Program-made: the position numbers and the translations under genes
DNA from: Pseudomonas sp.
GTDB lineage: Bacteria; Pseudomonadota; Gammaproteobacteria; Pseudomonadales; Pseudomonadaceae
DNA length: 7,433 nt
Assembly (NCBI GenBank): GCA_003488145.1
Contig: DNMQ01000377.1
Span: 1-7,433 of the forward strand
Direction of reading: 5' to 3'
Shown: piece after piece, positions 1 through 7,100 of the stretch
How the letters are laid out: each line of letters opens with the position of its first letter
Numbering within the stretch: position 1 is the stretch's first letter
Notes under the pieces: generated by a model
Seen by the model: only the letters and a program-made list of their open reading frames with translations
Databases searched by the model: none
Told to the model about the DNA's origin: nothing

Positions 1-236
1 ACCCTAGTTCTCCTTGAAGCTGCTCCTGTGTTTGTGCCAAGCGTCATGAGTGCCGGTGGCGACTCATCCCGTTCACTTGGGATAGAGCAGGTTGCGTGCC
101 AGTTGCCGTGCAAGCTCGGCAAGCCCGCGTGGTACGGCGCGTGCGGTGCGGTACGAGGCTTTTTGTTGAGCGGCGGGCATGCTCGGATGCAGGTCAATTT
201 CTGAAAGGGCGCTCCCGAATGGTGCTGCGGCGCGTC
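1..236. other. Upstream stretch without a recognisable gene
   Basis: No convincing gene was found here on either strand. One + strand frame is open from the window edge to a TGA at 202-204, about 67 codons. Its translation is rich in Cys, Trp and Gly with no recognisable family motif, so it is more likely chance than the tail of an upstream gene, although a partial gene cannot be excluded. No clear sigma-70 promoter, sigma-54 promoter or tRNA was visible. The stretch probably includes leader or promoter sequence for the genes to its right, but I cannot point to the elements. Confidence 0.4.
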
Positions 237-344
237 TTAATGATGATCGGGATAGAGTCGCGAGATGTACTGGTCGGCGAAAACCTTGAACGATGGAGGT
301 ACCTGCCAGTCGGAACTGATGAACTCACGAAGAACGGGAGCCAT
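237..344 (-). CDS. Possible 35-residue ORF or gene remnant, antisense to the leader of the small peptide gene
   Basis: A - strand frame runs from an ATG at 344-342 to a TAA at 239-237 and encodes 35 residues. It begins MAPVLREFIS, has a middle reading SDWQVPPSFKVF and ends ISRLYPDHH. The mix of aromatic, charged and hydrophobic residues is protein-like, and many codons (TTC, ATC, GAC, CAG, AAG, GCC) are those favoured by pseudomonads. The frame is closed by a TAG shortly upstream of the ATG, and I see no good ribosome-binding site. Its start lies 3 nt from the start of the divergent 28-codon gene, whose ribosome-binding site falls inside this ORF. Third-position GC is about 60% on either strand of the paired frames, so it does not decide the matter. 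I do not recognise the protein; it may be a short real gene, a decayed gene end, or chance. Confidence 0.2.
   Translation of the reverse strand: MAPVLREFISSDWQVPPSFKVFADQYISRLYPDHH
336..340 (+). promoter_or_regulatory. Ribosome-binding site of the 28-residue peptide gene
   Basis: GGGAG at 336-340 lies 7 nt before the ATG at 348. It is a good Shine-Dalgarno match at normal spacing. It is the main reason to place the start at 348 rather than read the longer open frame that extends upstream to about position 96. Confidence 0.6.
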
Positions 345-347
345 CAC

Positions 348-434
348 ATGCTGAAGTTTCTAGGTAGCACCATTGGCATCATCTTTCTGATCGGCCTGAT
401 CGTCGTGATCGGCCTGTTCGCGCTGATCTTCTGA
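348..434 (+). CDS. 28-residue hydrophobic single-pass membrane peptide
   Basis: The product begins MLKFLGSTIG, continues as an almost uninterrupted run of Ile, Leu, Val, Phe and Gly, and ends LFALIF. One lysine at residue 3 is the only charge. From about residue 4 to the end it can form a single transmembrane helix, with regularly placed glycines (residues 6, 10, 16, 22) that could support helix packing. The start is supported by GGGAG 7 nt upstream. About 82% of codons end in G or C, dominated by CTG, ATC and GGC, which fits a translated pseudomonad gene. It lies 79 bp before the MscS-family channel gene on the same strand, with a hairpin between them. I do not recognise a named family. It could be a small inner-membrane protein that modulates a larger membrane protein, a type I toxin-like peptide, or a leader peptide. 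The sequence alone does not decide, and no antisense RNA gene was identified. Confidence 0.6.
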   Translation: MLKFLGSTIGIIFLIGLIVVIGLFALIF

Positions 435-445
435 TAAACCGCGGA

Positions 446-490
446 CGCACCCTGGGTCGCAGATTGCACATCGGTCGGCCCAGGGCTGCG
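446..490 (+). terminator. GC-rich hairpin between the small peptide gene and the channel gene (terminator or attenuator candidate)
   Basis: CCCTGGGTCG at 450-459 pairs with CGGCCCAGGG at 476-485, a 10-bp stem with one G-U pair and a 16-nt loop. Past a small internal loop, CGC (446-448) pairs with GCG (488-490). The following bases, CTCTTCTCGC, are pyrimidine-rich but not a clean U-tract. It starts 11 nt after the stop codon of the 28-residue peptide and ends 23 nt before the channel ATG. It could end the small transcript, attenuate read-through into the channel gene, or protect an mRNA end. The stem is seen directly; the function is inferred. Confidence 0.4.
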
Positions 491-513
491 CTCTTCTCGC
501 AACATCTCCTCCC

Positions 514-1827
514 ATGACTCGACTGATGCGTTTGCCGCTGGCCCTGCTAATGGCGCTGCTCGTGTTGTCCTTGCCATTGCCGGCAATGGCGCAGGTGGAT
601 GATGGCTTGGCGACGGTGCGGCTCGATGGCCGTGCACTGTTTCGTCTTGGCGGAACCGAGGAGTTGGAGGCGCGCCTGCGGGCTCGGCAGATAGAGCGGC
701 AATTGCTGACGGTGTTGGAAACCCCGCAGGGCATCAGCAGGGCGCGCATCGCGCCGGCCGGGGAAGATGCCGAGGCGCGCCAGATCACCATGGCTGGGCG
801 CATCCTGATGCAGGTCACTGAGGAGGATGCCCAAGCCAACGGCCGGGCGCTTGAGGCGCAGGCGCGCGAGTGGGCGTCGGTTCTCGAAACTGCGCTGGCG
901 CAGGCCAGCACACGGCGGACGTCGGAGCGAGCGCGCTTCGTGACCGACGTACGCGCGAGCGTCGATACCGCCTTCGCCCGGTTGCTGGAAGCGGCCATCA
1001 GCATCGTACCGCGGGCACTGGCGGCGCTTCTGGTGATCGGCGTGTTCTGGGCATTGGCTGCGAGTGTGCGGGCAGGGGTCCGGATGATCTCTCATCGGCT
1101 GATACGCGATCGGACGGTGGAGAACCTGATCAAGCAGGTCAGTTACTACACCGTCTGGCTGCTGGGCCTGATCGTCGCTGCCACCGCCTTTGGCCTCGAA
1201 CCCGGGACGCTCACCACAGGCCTCGGGCTGACCAGCCTGGCGCTCGGCTTCGCCCTCAAGGACATCCTTTCCAACTTTGTCAGCGGCCTGCTGATCCTTA
1301 CCTTGCGGCCGTTCCAGCTCGGCGACCAGATCATCATCGGCGACACCGAGGGCAGCGTGGAGCGCATCGAACTGCGTGCCACGCAGATCCGCACCTACGA
1401 CGGACGCCGGGTCCTGGTGCCGAATGCGGAAACCTTTACCTCGCGGGTCACCAACAACACCGCTGCGCCGGTGCGCCGTGGTCAGGTGATCTGCTACCTC
1501 GGCTACGAAGTCGATCTGCCACAGGTAATGAGCGTGCTCAAGGAGGCAGCCCGGCGTGCTGAAGGAGTCATCGCCGAGCCACCACCCACAGTGGCGATAC
1601 GCGAGATGGGCCAGAGCGAGCTCGCCTTTCAGGTGCAATTCTGGTGCGACTCGCGCCGGTCGGACTTCATGCTCACCGCCTCGCGTGTGCGGGCAAACCT
1701 GATTGAGGCACTGCGCGCTTCGGGGATCGCGCTGCCTGGTCCGGGGGTTCATCAAGTCGTGTTGCGAGAGGGTGGGTCAGCGCTGGACGAGGCTTTGCCG
1801 AGGCGCAGCAGCAGCGACGAAGACTAG
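514..1827 (+). CDS. MscS-family small-conductance mechanosensitive channel with periplasmic N-terminal domain
   Basis: This is an inner-membrane channel of the MscS superfamily; such channels open under membrane tension and release solutes on hypo-osmotic shock. The 437-residue product starts with a signal peptide (residues 1-26, hydrophobic core followed by LPAMA and a likely cut before Gln27). Residues 27-160 form a charged, mostly helical periplasmic region that includes VRLDGRALFRL and an ITMAGRILMQVTEEDA stretch. Three membrane segments follow at about 164-185, 208-228 and 231-264. The last is the Gly/Ala-rich pore helix ending in FALKDILSNF and LRPFQLGDQI, the typical MscS signature. 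The cytoplasmic beta domain (VERIELRATQIRTYDG, then VPNAET) and the C-terminal alpha/beta domain run from about 270 to 420. At the position of the E. coli MscS Gly113 hinge there is Asp250, a variation seen in other family members. The tail is acidic (SSSDED). No Shine-Dalgarno is evident before the ATG at 514; a second in-frame ATG at 526 would still leave a signal peptide. The family call is firm; the subfamily is not assigned. Confidence 0.93.
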   Translation: MTRLMRLPLALLMALLVLSLPLPAMAQVDDGLATVRLDGRALFRLGGTEELEARLRARQIERQLLTVLETPQGISRARIAPAGEDAEARQITMAGRILMQVTEEDAQANGRALEAQAREWASVLETALAQASTRRTSERARFVTDVRASVDTAFARLLEAAISIVPRALAALLVIGVFWALAASVRAGVRMISHRLIRDRTVENLIKQVSYYTVWLLGLIVAATAFGLEPGTLTTGLGLTSLALGFALKDILSNFVSGLLILTLRPFQLGDQIIIGDTEGSVERIELRATQIRTYDGRRVLVPNAETFTSRVTNNTAAPVRRGQVICYLGYEVDLPQVMSVLKEAARRAEGVIAEPPPTVAIREMGQSELAFQVQFWCDSRRSDFMLTASRVRANLIEALRASGIALPGPGVHQVVLREGGSALDEALPRRSSSDED

Positions 1828-1920
1828 CGTGAGGACTGGATGAGCGCACCCTGGCCCGAGATGGCTACCTGACCGGCGTTATAGGAGCTGCCGTTAAGGC
1901 GCTGTATCGCTATCGAGCGC

Positions 1921-1965
1921 TGCGCGGGATGTACCAGATGCATAGTTGTTGGTCAGTCCCGCGCA
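1921..1965. terminator. 9-bp GC-rich hairpin between convergent genes, possible terminator
   Basis: TGCGCGGGA at 1921-1929 pairs perfectly with TCCCGCGCA at 1957-1965. Inside the loop, ACCA (1933-1936) can also pair with TGGT (1950-1953). The + strand downstream sequence is moderately T-rich (TTCATTTCTC), so it could end transcription from the channel gene, about 95 bp past its stop. On the - strand no U-tract follows, so termination of allophanate hydrolase transcripts here is less clear. It may instead be a dispersed palindromic repeat. The surrounding 1828-2029 interval holds no gene that I can support. Confidence 0.4.
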
Positions 1966-2029
1966 TTCATTTCTCACTGGCTGCGTTTCGCTCCATACCG
2001 CGTACAGCCAGATAAGTGGCTTCGCTATC

Positions 2030-3832
2030 TCAACCCCGCTGCGCCAGCCAAGCCTTCCAGCCGCCGAAAGGAGTGATGTCCTCGGCGCCGTCAAGGCCGT
2101 AAGCATCGCAGATAAACCCGGTTTCCCAGCGCCCGTCTTCTAGCTCCACCTTGCCCAGGCCCAGCGGCGCGGGGATGCCGGTGAGGAACGAGCCCAGCTC
2201 GCTGCTGGGGATGTCCCAGACTTCCACGGCAATCGCCGCGCCACCCTCGGCGACGCGCACCATCCCCGGGCGTAACAGCGGGCCGCCGGCCAGGGCGTAG
2301 AGCTTGTACGCCGCGCTGCTGGTGGTTGCCTCCAGCAGCCGACCGCCGCGCTGGCGAAGTTGCCAGTTCAGCGGCAGGCCATCGAGGTGCGCGCCGCAGA
2401 CCACCACTCTCGTCCGGTCGTTGCGCGCCGGATTCTGCGGGACAGGTGTTGTGATCACATTGCTGCCCACCAGGGCCATGCCGGTCCGGCGTTGCAGTGC
2501 ATCGGCCAGGCTCAGCAGGTACTGATCGGTGAACACACGGCCGAACAGCGTCACGCCCCAGGGCAGCTCGTTCTCCATAACGCCGGCAGGTACAGCCACG
2601 GCGGCGTAATCCAGCATGTTCATGAAGTTAGTGTAGTAGCCCAGGTCCGAGTTGCGCTTGACCGGTTCGGCGCGAAGCTCGGCGAGCGTCACCGGGCGCG
2701 GGTACGCGGGCGTCAGTACGCAATCGACCTCGGCCATGATCCGGTCGCAGATGGCCTTCAGCTGCTGCAGGCGGTATTGCGCTTCGAACAGTTGCACGGC
2801 GGTGGTGCCCGGTGCCTTTTCCAGTACCGCCTTTATCACCGGCAGGACGGCGTCGGGCTGCTGCTCGATCAGCTCGCCCGCCACGCTGTAGCGTTCGGCG
2901 ACCCAGGGGCCTTCGTAGAGCAGGCGCGCGGCTTCGAGGAAGGGCGAAAAGTCCACTTCCACTGGCTCGCCACCGATGGCTTTTATCTGCTCAATGGTGG
3001 CGGCGAACAGCGCCGGACTTTCCGGGCAGCCGAGGAACTCGAGCTGCTTCGGTACGCCGAAGCGAAAGGACTTCACCTGGCCGAAGGCCGAGCCGTCGTT
3101 CCACAGCGGGTTGGCGCGGCTGTATTCGTCACGCGGATCGAGTCTGGCGGTCAACGCGAGCAGCTGACTGGCTTCGGCGGCGCTGGCAGTGAAGAAGGTC
3201 ACGCAGTCCAGCGTGCGGCAGGCGGGGACGACGCCGGCGGTGGAGATCAGGCCCTTGCTGGCCTTGAGGCCCACCAGATTGTTCAGCGCGGCCGGCACGC
3301 GGCCGGAACCGGCGGTGTCGGTGCCGAGGGCGAAGCTTGCCAGCCCCAGCGCCACGGCCAGCGACGAGCCGGCGCTGGAGCCACCGGAGGGGTAGTCGGG
3401 GTGCACGCTGTTGCGGCATTCGCCGTAGGGCGAGCGGGTGCCGTTGAGGCCGGTGGCGAACTGGTCGAGGTTGGTCTTACCCAGCGGCACGGCACCGAGG
3501 GCGATCAGCTGCTCGACGATTGTGGCGCTGGTTTCCGGTGTATAGGCAAAGGCCGGGCAGGCAGCGGTGGTGGGGATGCCGGTCAGGTCGATATTGTCCT
3601 TGATGGCGAACGGGATGCCGTAGAGCGGTAGCTCGGCGGGCGTCTTGCTCTCCAGTGCGGCCAGGTAGGGCTCAAGTTCTTCGACGCTCATCAGGTGGAT
3701 AAAGGCGTTGAACTCGCCGTTCAGTTCAGCGGCCTTGGCGCGCAGTTTGAGGATCAGCTGGCGCGGGGTCGTGGTGCCGGCTTCATAGGCATTGCGCAGC
3801 GTGTCGAGACGAAGATCGAAATGGGTCGTCAT
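2030..3832 (-). CDS. atzF: Allophanate hydrolase
   Basis: The enzyme hydrolyses allophanate (urea-1-carboxylate) in the cytoplasm, releasing ammonia and CO2, as the second step after urea or guanidine carboxylase. The 600-residue length matches the family (AtzF of Pseudomonas sp. ADP is about 605). Residues 1 to about 455 form an amidase-signature domain. The expected Lys/cis-Ser/Ser catalytic triad is Lys78 (in PFAIKDN), Ser152 (in PSGGSSAGSS) and Ser176 (in TDTAGSGR); the 24-residue gap between the serines matches AtzF and FAAH. Tyr306 and Arg314 in LLYEGPWVAERY match, in spacing, the substrate-contacting Tyr and Arg described for Granulibacter allophanate hydrolase. Residues from about 474 on (TRVVVCGAHLDG to the end) are the C-terminal domain characteristic of true allophanate hydrolases, linked to decarboxylation of the amidase product. 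The start at 3832 is chosen because AGAGGA lies 8 nt upstream; the frame stays open to 4015, but that extension reads through repeat sequence. It lies downstream of the carboxylase gene on the same strand. The gene is intact. Confidence 0.95.
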   Translation of the reverse strand: MTTHFDLRLDTLRNAYEAGTTTPRQLILKLRAKAAELNGEFNAFIHLMSVEELEPYLAALESKTPAELPLYGIPFAIKDNIDLTGIPTTAACPAFAYTPETSATIVEQLIALGAVPLGKTNLDQFATGLNGTRSPYGECRNSVHPDYPSGGSSAGSSLAVALGLASFALGTDTAGSGRVPAALNNLVGLKASKGLISTAGVVPACRTLDCVTFFTASAAEASQLLALTARLDPRDEYSRANPLWNDGSAFGQVKSFRFGVPKQLEFLGCPESPALFAATIEQIKAIGGEPVEVDFSPFLEAARLLYEGPWVAERYSVAGELIEQQPDAVLPVIKAVLEKAPGTTAVQLFEAQYRLQQLKAICDRIMAEVDCVLTPAYPRPVTLAELRAEPVKRNSDLGYYTNFMNMLDYAAVAVPAGVMENELPWGVTLFGRVFTDQYLLSLADALQRRTGMALVGSNVITTPVPQNPARNDRTRVVVCGAHLDGLPLNWQLRQRGGRLLEATTSSAAYKLYALAGGPLLRPGMVRVAEGGAAIAVEVWDIPSSELGSFLTGIPAPLGLGKVELEDGRWETGFICDAYGLDGAEDITPFGGWKAWLAQRG

Positions 3833-3840
3833 GGTTGGCT

Positions 3841-3846
3841 TCCTCT
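3841..3846 (-). promoter_or_regulatory. Ribosome-binding site of allophanate hydrolase
   Basis: On the - strand, AGAGGA at 3846-3841 sits 8 nt before the ATG at 3832-3830. It decides the start: the longer in-frame ATG at 4015 would add 61 residues encoded by repetitive spacer, giving an extension unlike the family. Confidence 0.65.
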
Positions 3847-3899
3847 GTGGCAGGCCTGGTCTGTTCGGGCGGTCGGGATTCAGGTCAGGCTGGCGGCCG

Positions 3900-3932
3900 T
3901 TTCCCCTCACCCCAGCCCTCTCCCCAAAGGGG
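3900..3932. repeat. Dispersed C/T-rich repeat, copy 1 (inverted partner at 4070-4108)
   Basis: The + strand at 3900-3924 contains CCCTCACCCCAGCCCTCTCC and matches the reverse complement of 4083-4108 at 24 of 26 aligned positions (one substitution, one indel). It is followed by a small hairpin, CCCC-AAA-GGGG, at 3922-3932. A motif of this type (CCCTCACCC-N-AGCCCTCTCCC) is common between genes in Pseudomonas and related proteobacteria; that is recalled knowledge, not a search result. It lies in the spacer between the carboxylase and allophanate hydrolase genes. Confidence 0.75.
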
Positions 3933-4069
3933 CGGTTGATTCGGTGTTGCTGGCGGTCTTGTGGTCCGGCGTTGCTTTCGTATCGCAGGCGCTGAGAGTT
4001 CGTTACGCGGCTCATGGCAATGCGCGAGCTGCGTCGATGTCCAGACCCGCGAGCCCGCGCCGAACCGGT

Positions 4070-4108
4070 CCCCTCTCCTTGAGGGAGAGGGCTAGGGTGA
4101 GGGGGAAA
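4070..4108. repeat. Dispersed C/T-rich repeat, copy 2, with its own hairpin
   Basis: This is the inverted counterpart of the copy at 3900. GAGAGGGCTAGGGTGAGGGG on the + strand forms one arm (4083-4108). Next to it, CCCTCTCC at 4071-4078 pairs perfectly with GGAGAGGG at 4084-4091 across a 5-nt loop. It begins about 20 nt downstream of the carboxylase stop codon on the transcribed strand. The stem could act as a weak terminator or RNA-end stabiliser within the operon, or form a long stem with copy 1. The 158 bp between the two arms carries no recognisable gene. Confidence 0.75.
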
Positions 4109-4130
4109 TGGTCGGCAAAGACCACAGTTC

Positions 4131-7100
4131 TCAAACCTCCTCGATCACCACCACCCGTTGGCCGGCGCGCACCGGGGAGCCGGGTTGCACACGGATGTCC
4201 TTCACTACCCCGGCGACCGGAGCGATGAGCGGAATTTCCATCTTCATGCTCTCAAGGATCACCAGCACGTCGCCGGCAGCCACGCGCGCGCCCTCGGCCA
4301 CCGACACCTGCCAGAGATTGCCGGCGATATGGCTTTCGATGCCGTGCTCACCGGCGCCAAGCGGGGTGTCTTCACCGAGATCGGCCGCTACTTCCTCGCT
4401 CTCGAAATGCGCCAGCCCCGATTCGATCCAGCGCTGGCGCTCGGCGTCGAAGGCCGTGCGCTGCTGGCTGCGGAAGGCCTCGATGCCTTCGGCTTCCTTG
4501 ACCAAGAAATCCTGGTAGTCGGAGAGGCACAGCTCGGTCTCCTCGATCTTCAGCGGGTAGCGGCCCAGCGGAAAATCGCGGCGAATCTTCAGCAGCTCCT
4601 CGGCGCTGACCGGGTAGAAACGGATCTGGTCGAAAAAACGCAGCAGCCAGGGCTGGCCGCCGAACGCCTCGAGCGCGCGGTAGCGGTTCCACATCTGCAG
4701 AGTTCGACCGACGAACTGGTAACCGCCCGGGCCTTCCATGCCGTAGACGCACATGTAGGCACCACCAATACCGACCGAGTTTTCGGCCGTCCAGGTGCGC
4801 GCCGGGTTGTACTTGGTGGTGACCAGCCGATGCCGTGGGTCCAGCGGAGTGGCCACCGGCGCGCCGAGGTATACGTCACCCAGGCCCATCACCAGATAGC
4901 TGGCCTCGAATACCGTGCGGTACACCTCGTCGAGGTCCGGCAGATCGTTGATGCGGCGGATGAACTCCAGGTTGCTCGGGCACCAGGGCGCGTCCTTGCG
5001 CACCGTGGTCATGTACTTCTCGATCGCCAGCTGGCAGGCCGGGTCGTCCCAGGACAGCGGCAGGTGGACGATGCGCGATGGCACCTTGAGATCCTGGGCG
5101 GCGCACACCGCGTCCCATTCACCGGCGACGATGTCGAGCAGCGTCTGCAGCGCCAGGGTTTCCGGCTGGTAGTGCACCTGCAGGGAGCGGATGCCGGGAG
5201 TGAGGTCGATGACGCCATCCAACTGCTTGGCCTCAAGCGCCTGCATCAGCGCATGGCCACGGAAGCGCAACACCAGGTCCAACTCCGGTTGGCCGATTTC
5301 CAGCAAGAGGTGGGTGTCGCCGGAGAGGCGCGCCACCAGGCGCGTATCCGCCTCGCCGATATCCAGCACGATGGGCGATTGCAGGGCCACCGGCGTGCAC
5401 GGCACCGGCGCGGCGGCGAGATGGGCGCACTCGATGTTGGCTGCCTGGGCCAGCTTGCGTGCGCTGGCCACGTCCACCGGCACGAAGCGCACCTTGTCGC
5501 CGGCCTTGAGCTGGCCGAGCTGCCAGAGATCGGCCTCGATTATGGTCACCGGGCAGACGAAGCCGCCAAGGCTCGGACCGTCCGGGCCGAGGATCACCGG
5601 CATGTCGCCAGTGAAGTCCACCGCGCCGATGGCGTAGGGGTTGTCGTGGATGTTCGACGGGTGCAGACCAGCCTCGCCGCCGCTCTCGCGCACCCACTCG
5701 GGCTTGGGTCCGATCAGGCGCACGCCGGTGCGGCTGGAGTTGAAGTGCACTTCCCAGTCGGTGCCGAAGAAGGTCTGGATATAGCCCTCGGTGAAATACT
5801 CCGGCGCGCCATGCGGGCCGTAGATCACCCGCAGCTCGCGGACCGCCGGCAGGGCGCTGCACAGCGCAGCCGGCAGGCTCGCGCCGCAGGCGCTATCAGT
5901 GAGCGGGGCGAGGTGCAGCACGTCGCCGGCCCGCAACGCGCGGCCACCGTGGCCGCCGAACTGGCCGAGAGTGAAGGTGCTCTTGCTGCCCAAGTAGTCC
6001 GGTACCTGCAGGCCGCCGCGCACGCACAGATACGACCGCGAGCCGGCGCTGGCGATGGTGCCCATGGTCAGCGTGCTGCCGGCCTTGATCAGGATCGCCG
6101 TATTCATCGGCTGTTCGACGTCATCTAGCTTGAGCGGAATCTGCGAGCCGGTAATTGCCACCACCGCCTCGGTGTTGAAGCGCAGGATCGGCCCGCTCAT
6201 GGTGATTTCCAGCCCGGCGGCGTCGGCCGAATTGCCGAGCAGGGCATTGCCCATACGCAGCGCTCGGTTGTCCATCGGACCGGACGGCGGCACACCCACT
6301 GCCCAGTACCCCAGGCGGCCGGGAAAGTCCTGCACGGTAGTCTGGGTGCCGGCGCTGATCACCTCGAAGGTAGTGGCTCTATAGGTCAGGCCTTCCAGGC
6401 AGCGGGTCCAGGGTTGACCTTCGGCGAAGGGCGCATAGCCGAGGATCTGCCGAAGATAAGTCCGGTTGGTTTCCACACCGTAGAGCAGGGTGTCGCCCAG
6501 CGCGGTATCCAGCGCGACACGGGCGCTCTCACGATCCGGCGCCCAGGTGATCAGCTTGGCGACCATCGGGTCGAAATAGGGCGGGATCTCGCAACCAGCC
6601 TCCACCCAGGTGTCGATACGCAGGGCTTTGCCGTCGCCCCTGGGAAAATCCACGGCGGTGAGCAGGCCGGGGCTGGGCTGAAAATCCCGGCCCGGGTCTT
6701 CGGCATACAGGCGCGCCTGGATCGAATGGCCCGACGGCTTCAGCGTTTTCGCCAGCTCCGCCAGCGGCGGTAGGTCGCCGGCGGCCAGCTTGATCATCCA
6801 GCGCACCAGATCGACGCCCCAGACCTGCTCGGTGACGCCATGCTCGACCTGCAGGCGGGTGTTCACCTCGAGGAAGTAGAAACGCTGGGCTTCGGCGTCG
6901 TAGACGAACTCGACGGTACCGGCGCTGCGGTAGCTGACCGCCTTGGCCAGGGTGATTGCCGCCTGGCACAGCGCCTCGGCCATGCCGGCTGGCAGGTTCG
7001 GCGCCGGGGTTTCCTCCAGCACCTTCTGGTTGCGCCGCTGCACCGAGCAGTCGCGCACGCCGAGGGCGATGACTTCGCCGGCGCCGTCGCCGAACACCTG

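Noticed and set aside
96..347. Upstream in-frame extension of the 28-residue peptide to 112 residues
   Set aside because: The added part uses codons uncommon in pseudomonads (ATA, AGG, CGA, GGA) with an Arg-rich composition, whereas a clear ribosome-binding site precedes the ATG at 348.
547..1755. 402-codon open frame on the - strand
   Set aside because: It is antisense to the MscS gene. The composition (many Arg, Gln, His, Pro) and the lack of motifs mark it as a shadow frame.
1828..2029. Possible small ORFs in the gap between the channel and hydrolase genes
   Set aside because: Short frames exist on both strands, but none has a ribosome-binding site or convincing composition; one overlaps the hydrolase end in antisense.
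2360..3631. 423-codon open frame on the + strand
   Set aside because: It is antisense to allophanate hydrolase, which has an intact catalytic triad and family-typical length. It has no motif of its own and a skewed Gly/Arg/Gln composition.
3833..4015. In-frame 61-residue N-terminal extension of allophanate hydrolase
   Set aside because: It would be encoded by the repeat-bearing spacer, and a good ribosome-binding site and family-matching start lie at 3832.
3900..4108. CRISPR-like or insertion-sequence interpretation of the spacer repeats
   Set aside because: There are only two copies, in inverted orientation, without regular spacers, a transposase gene or visible target-site duplication.
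4158..6128. 656-codon open frame on the + strand
   Set aside because: It lies wholly antisense to the carboxylase gene, whose domains and motifs are unambiguous. Its translation is rich in Arg, Ala, His and Gln, typical of an antisense shadow in high-GC coding DNA.
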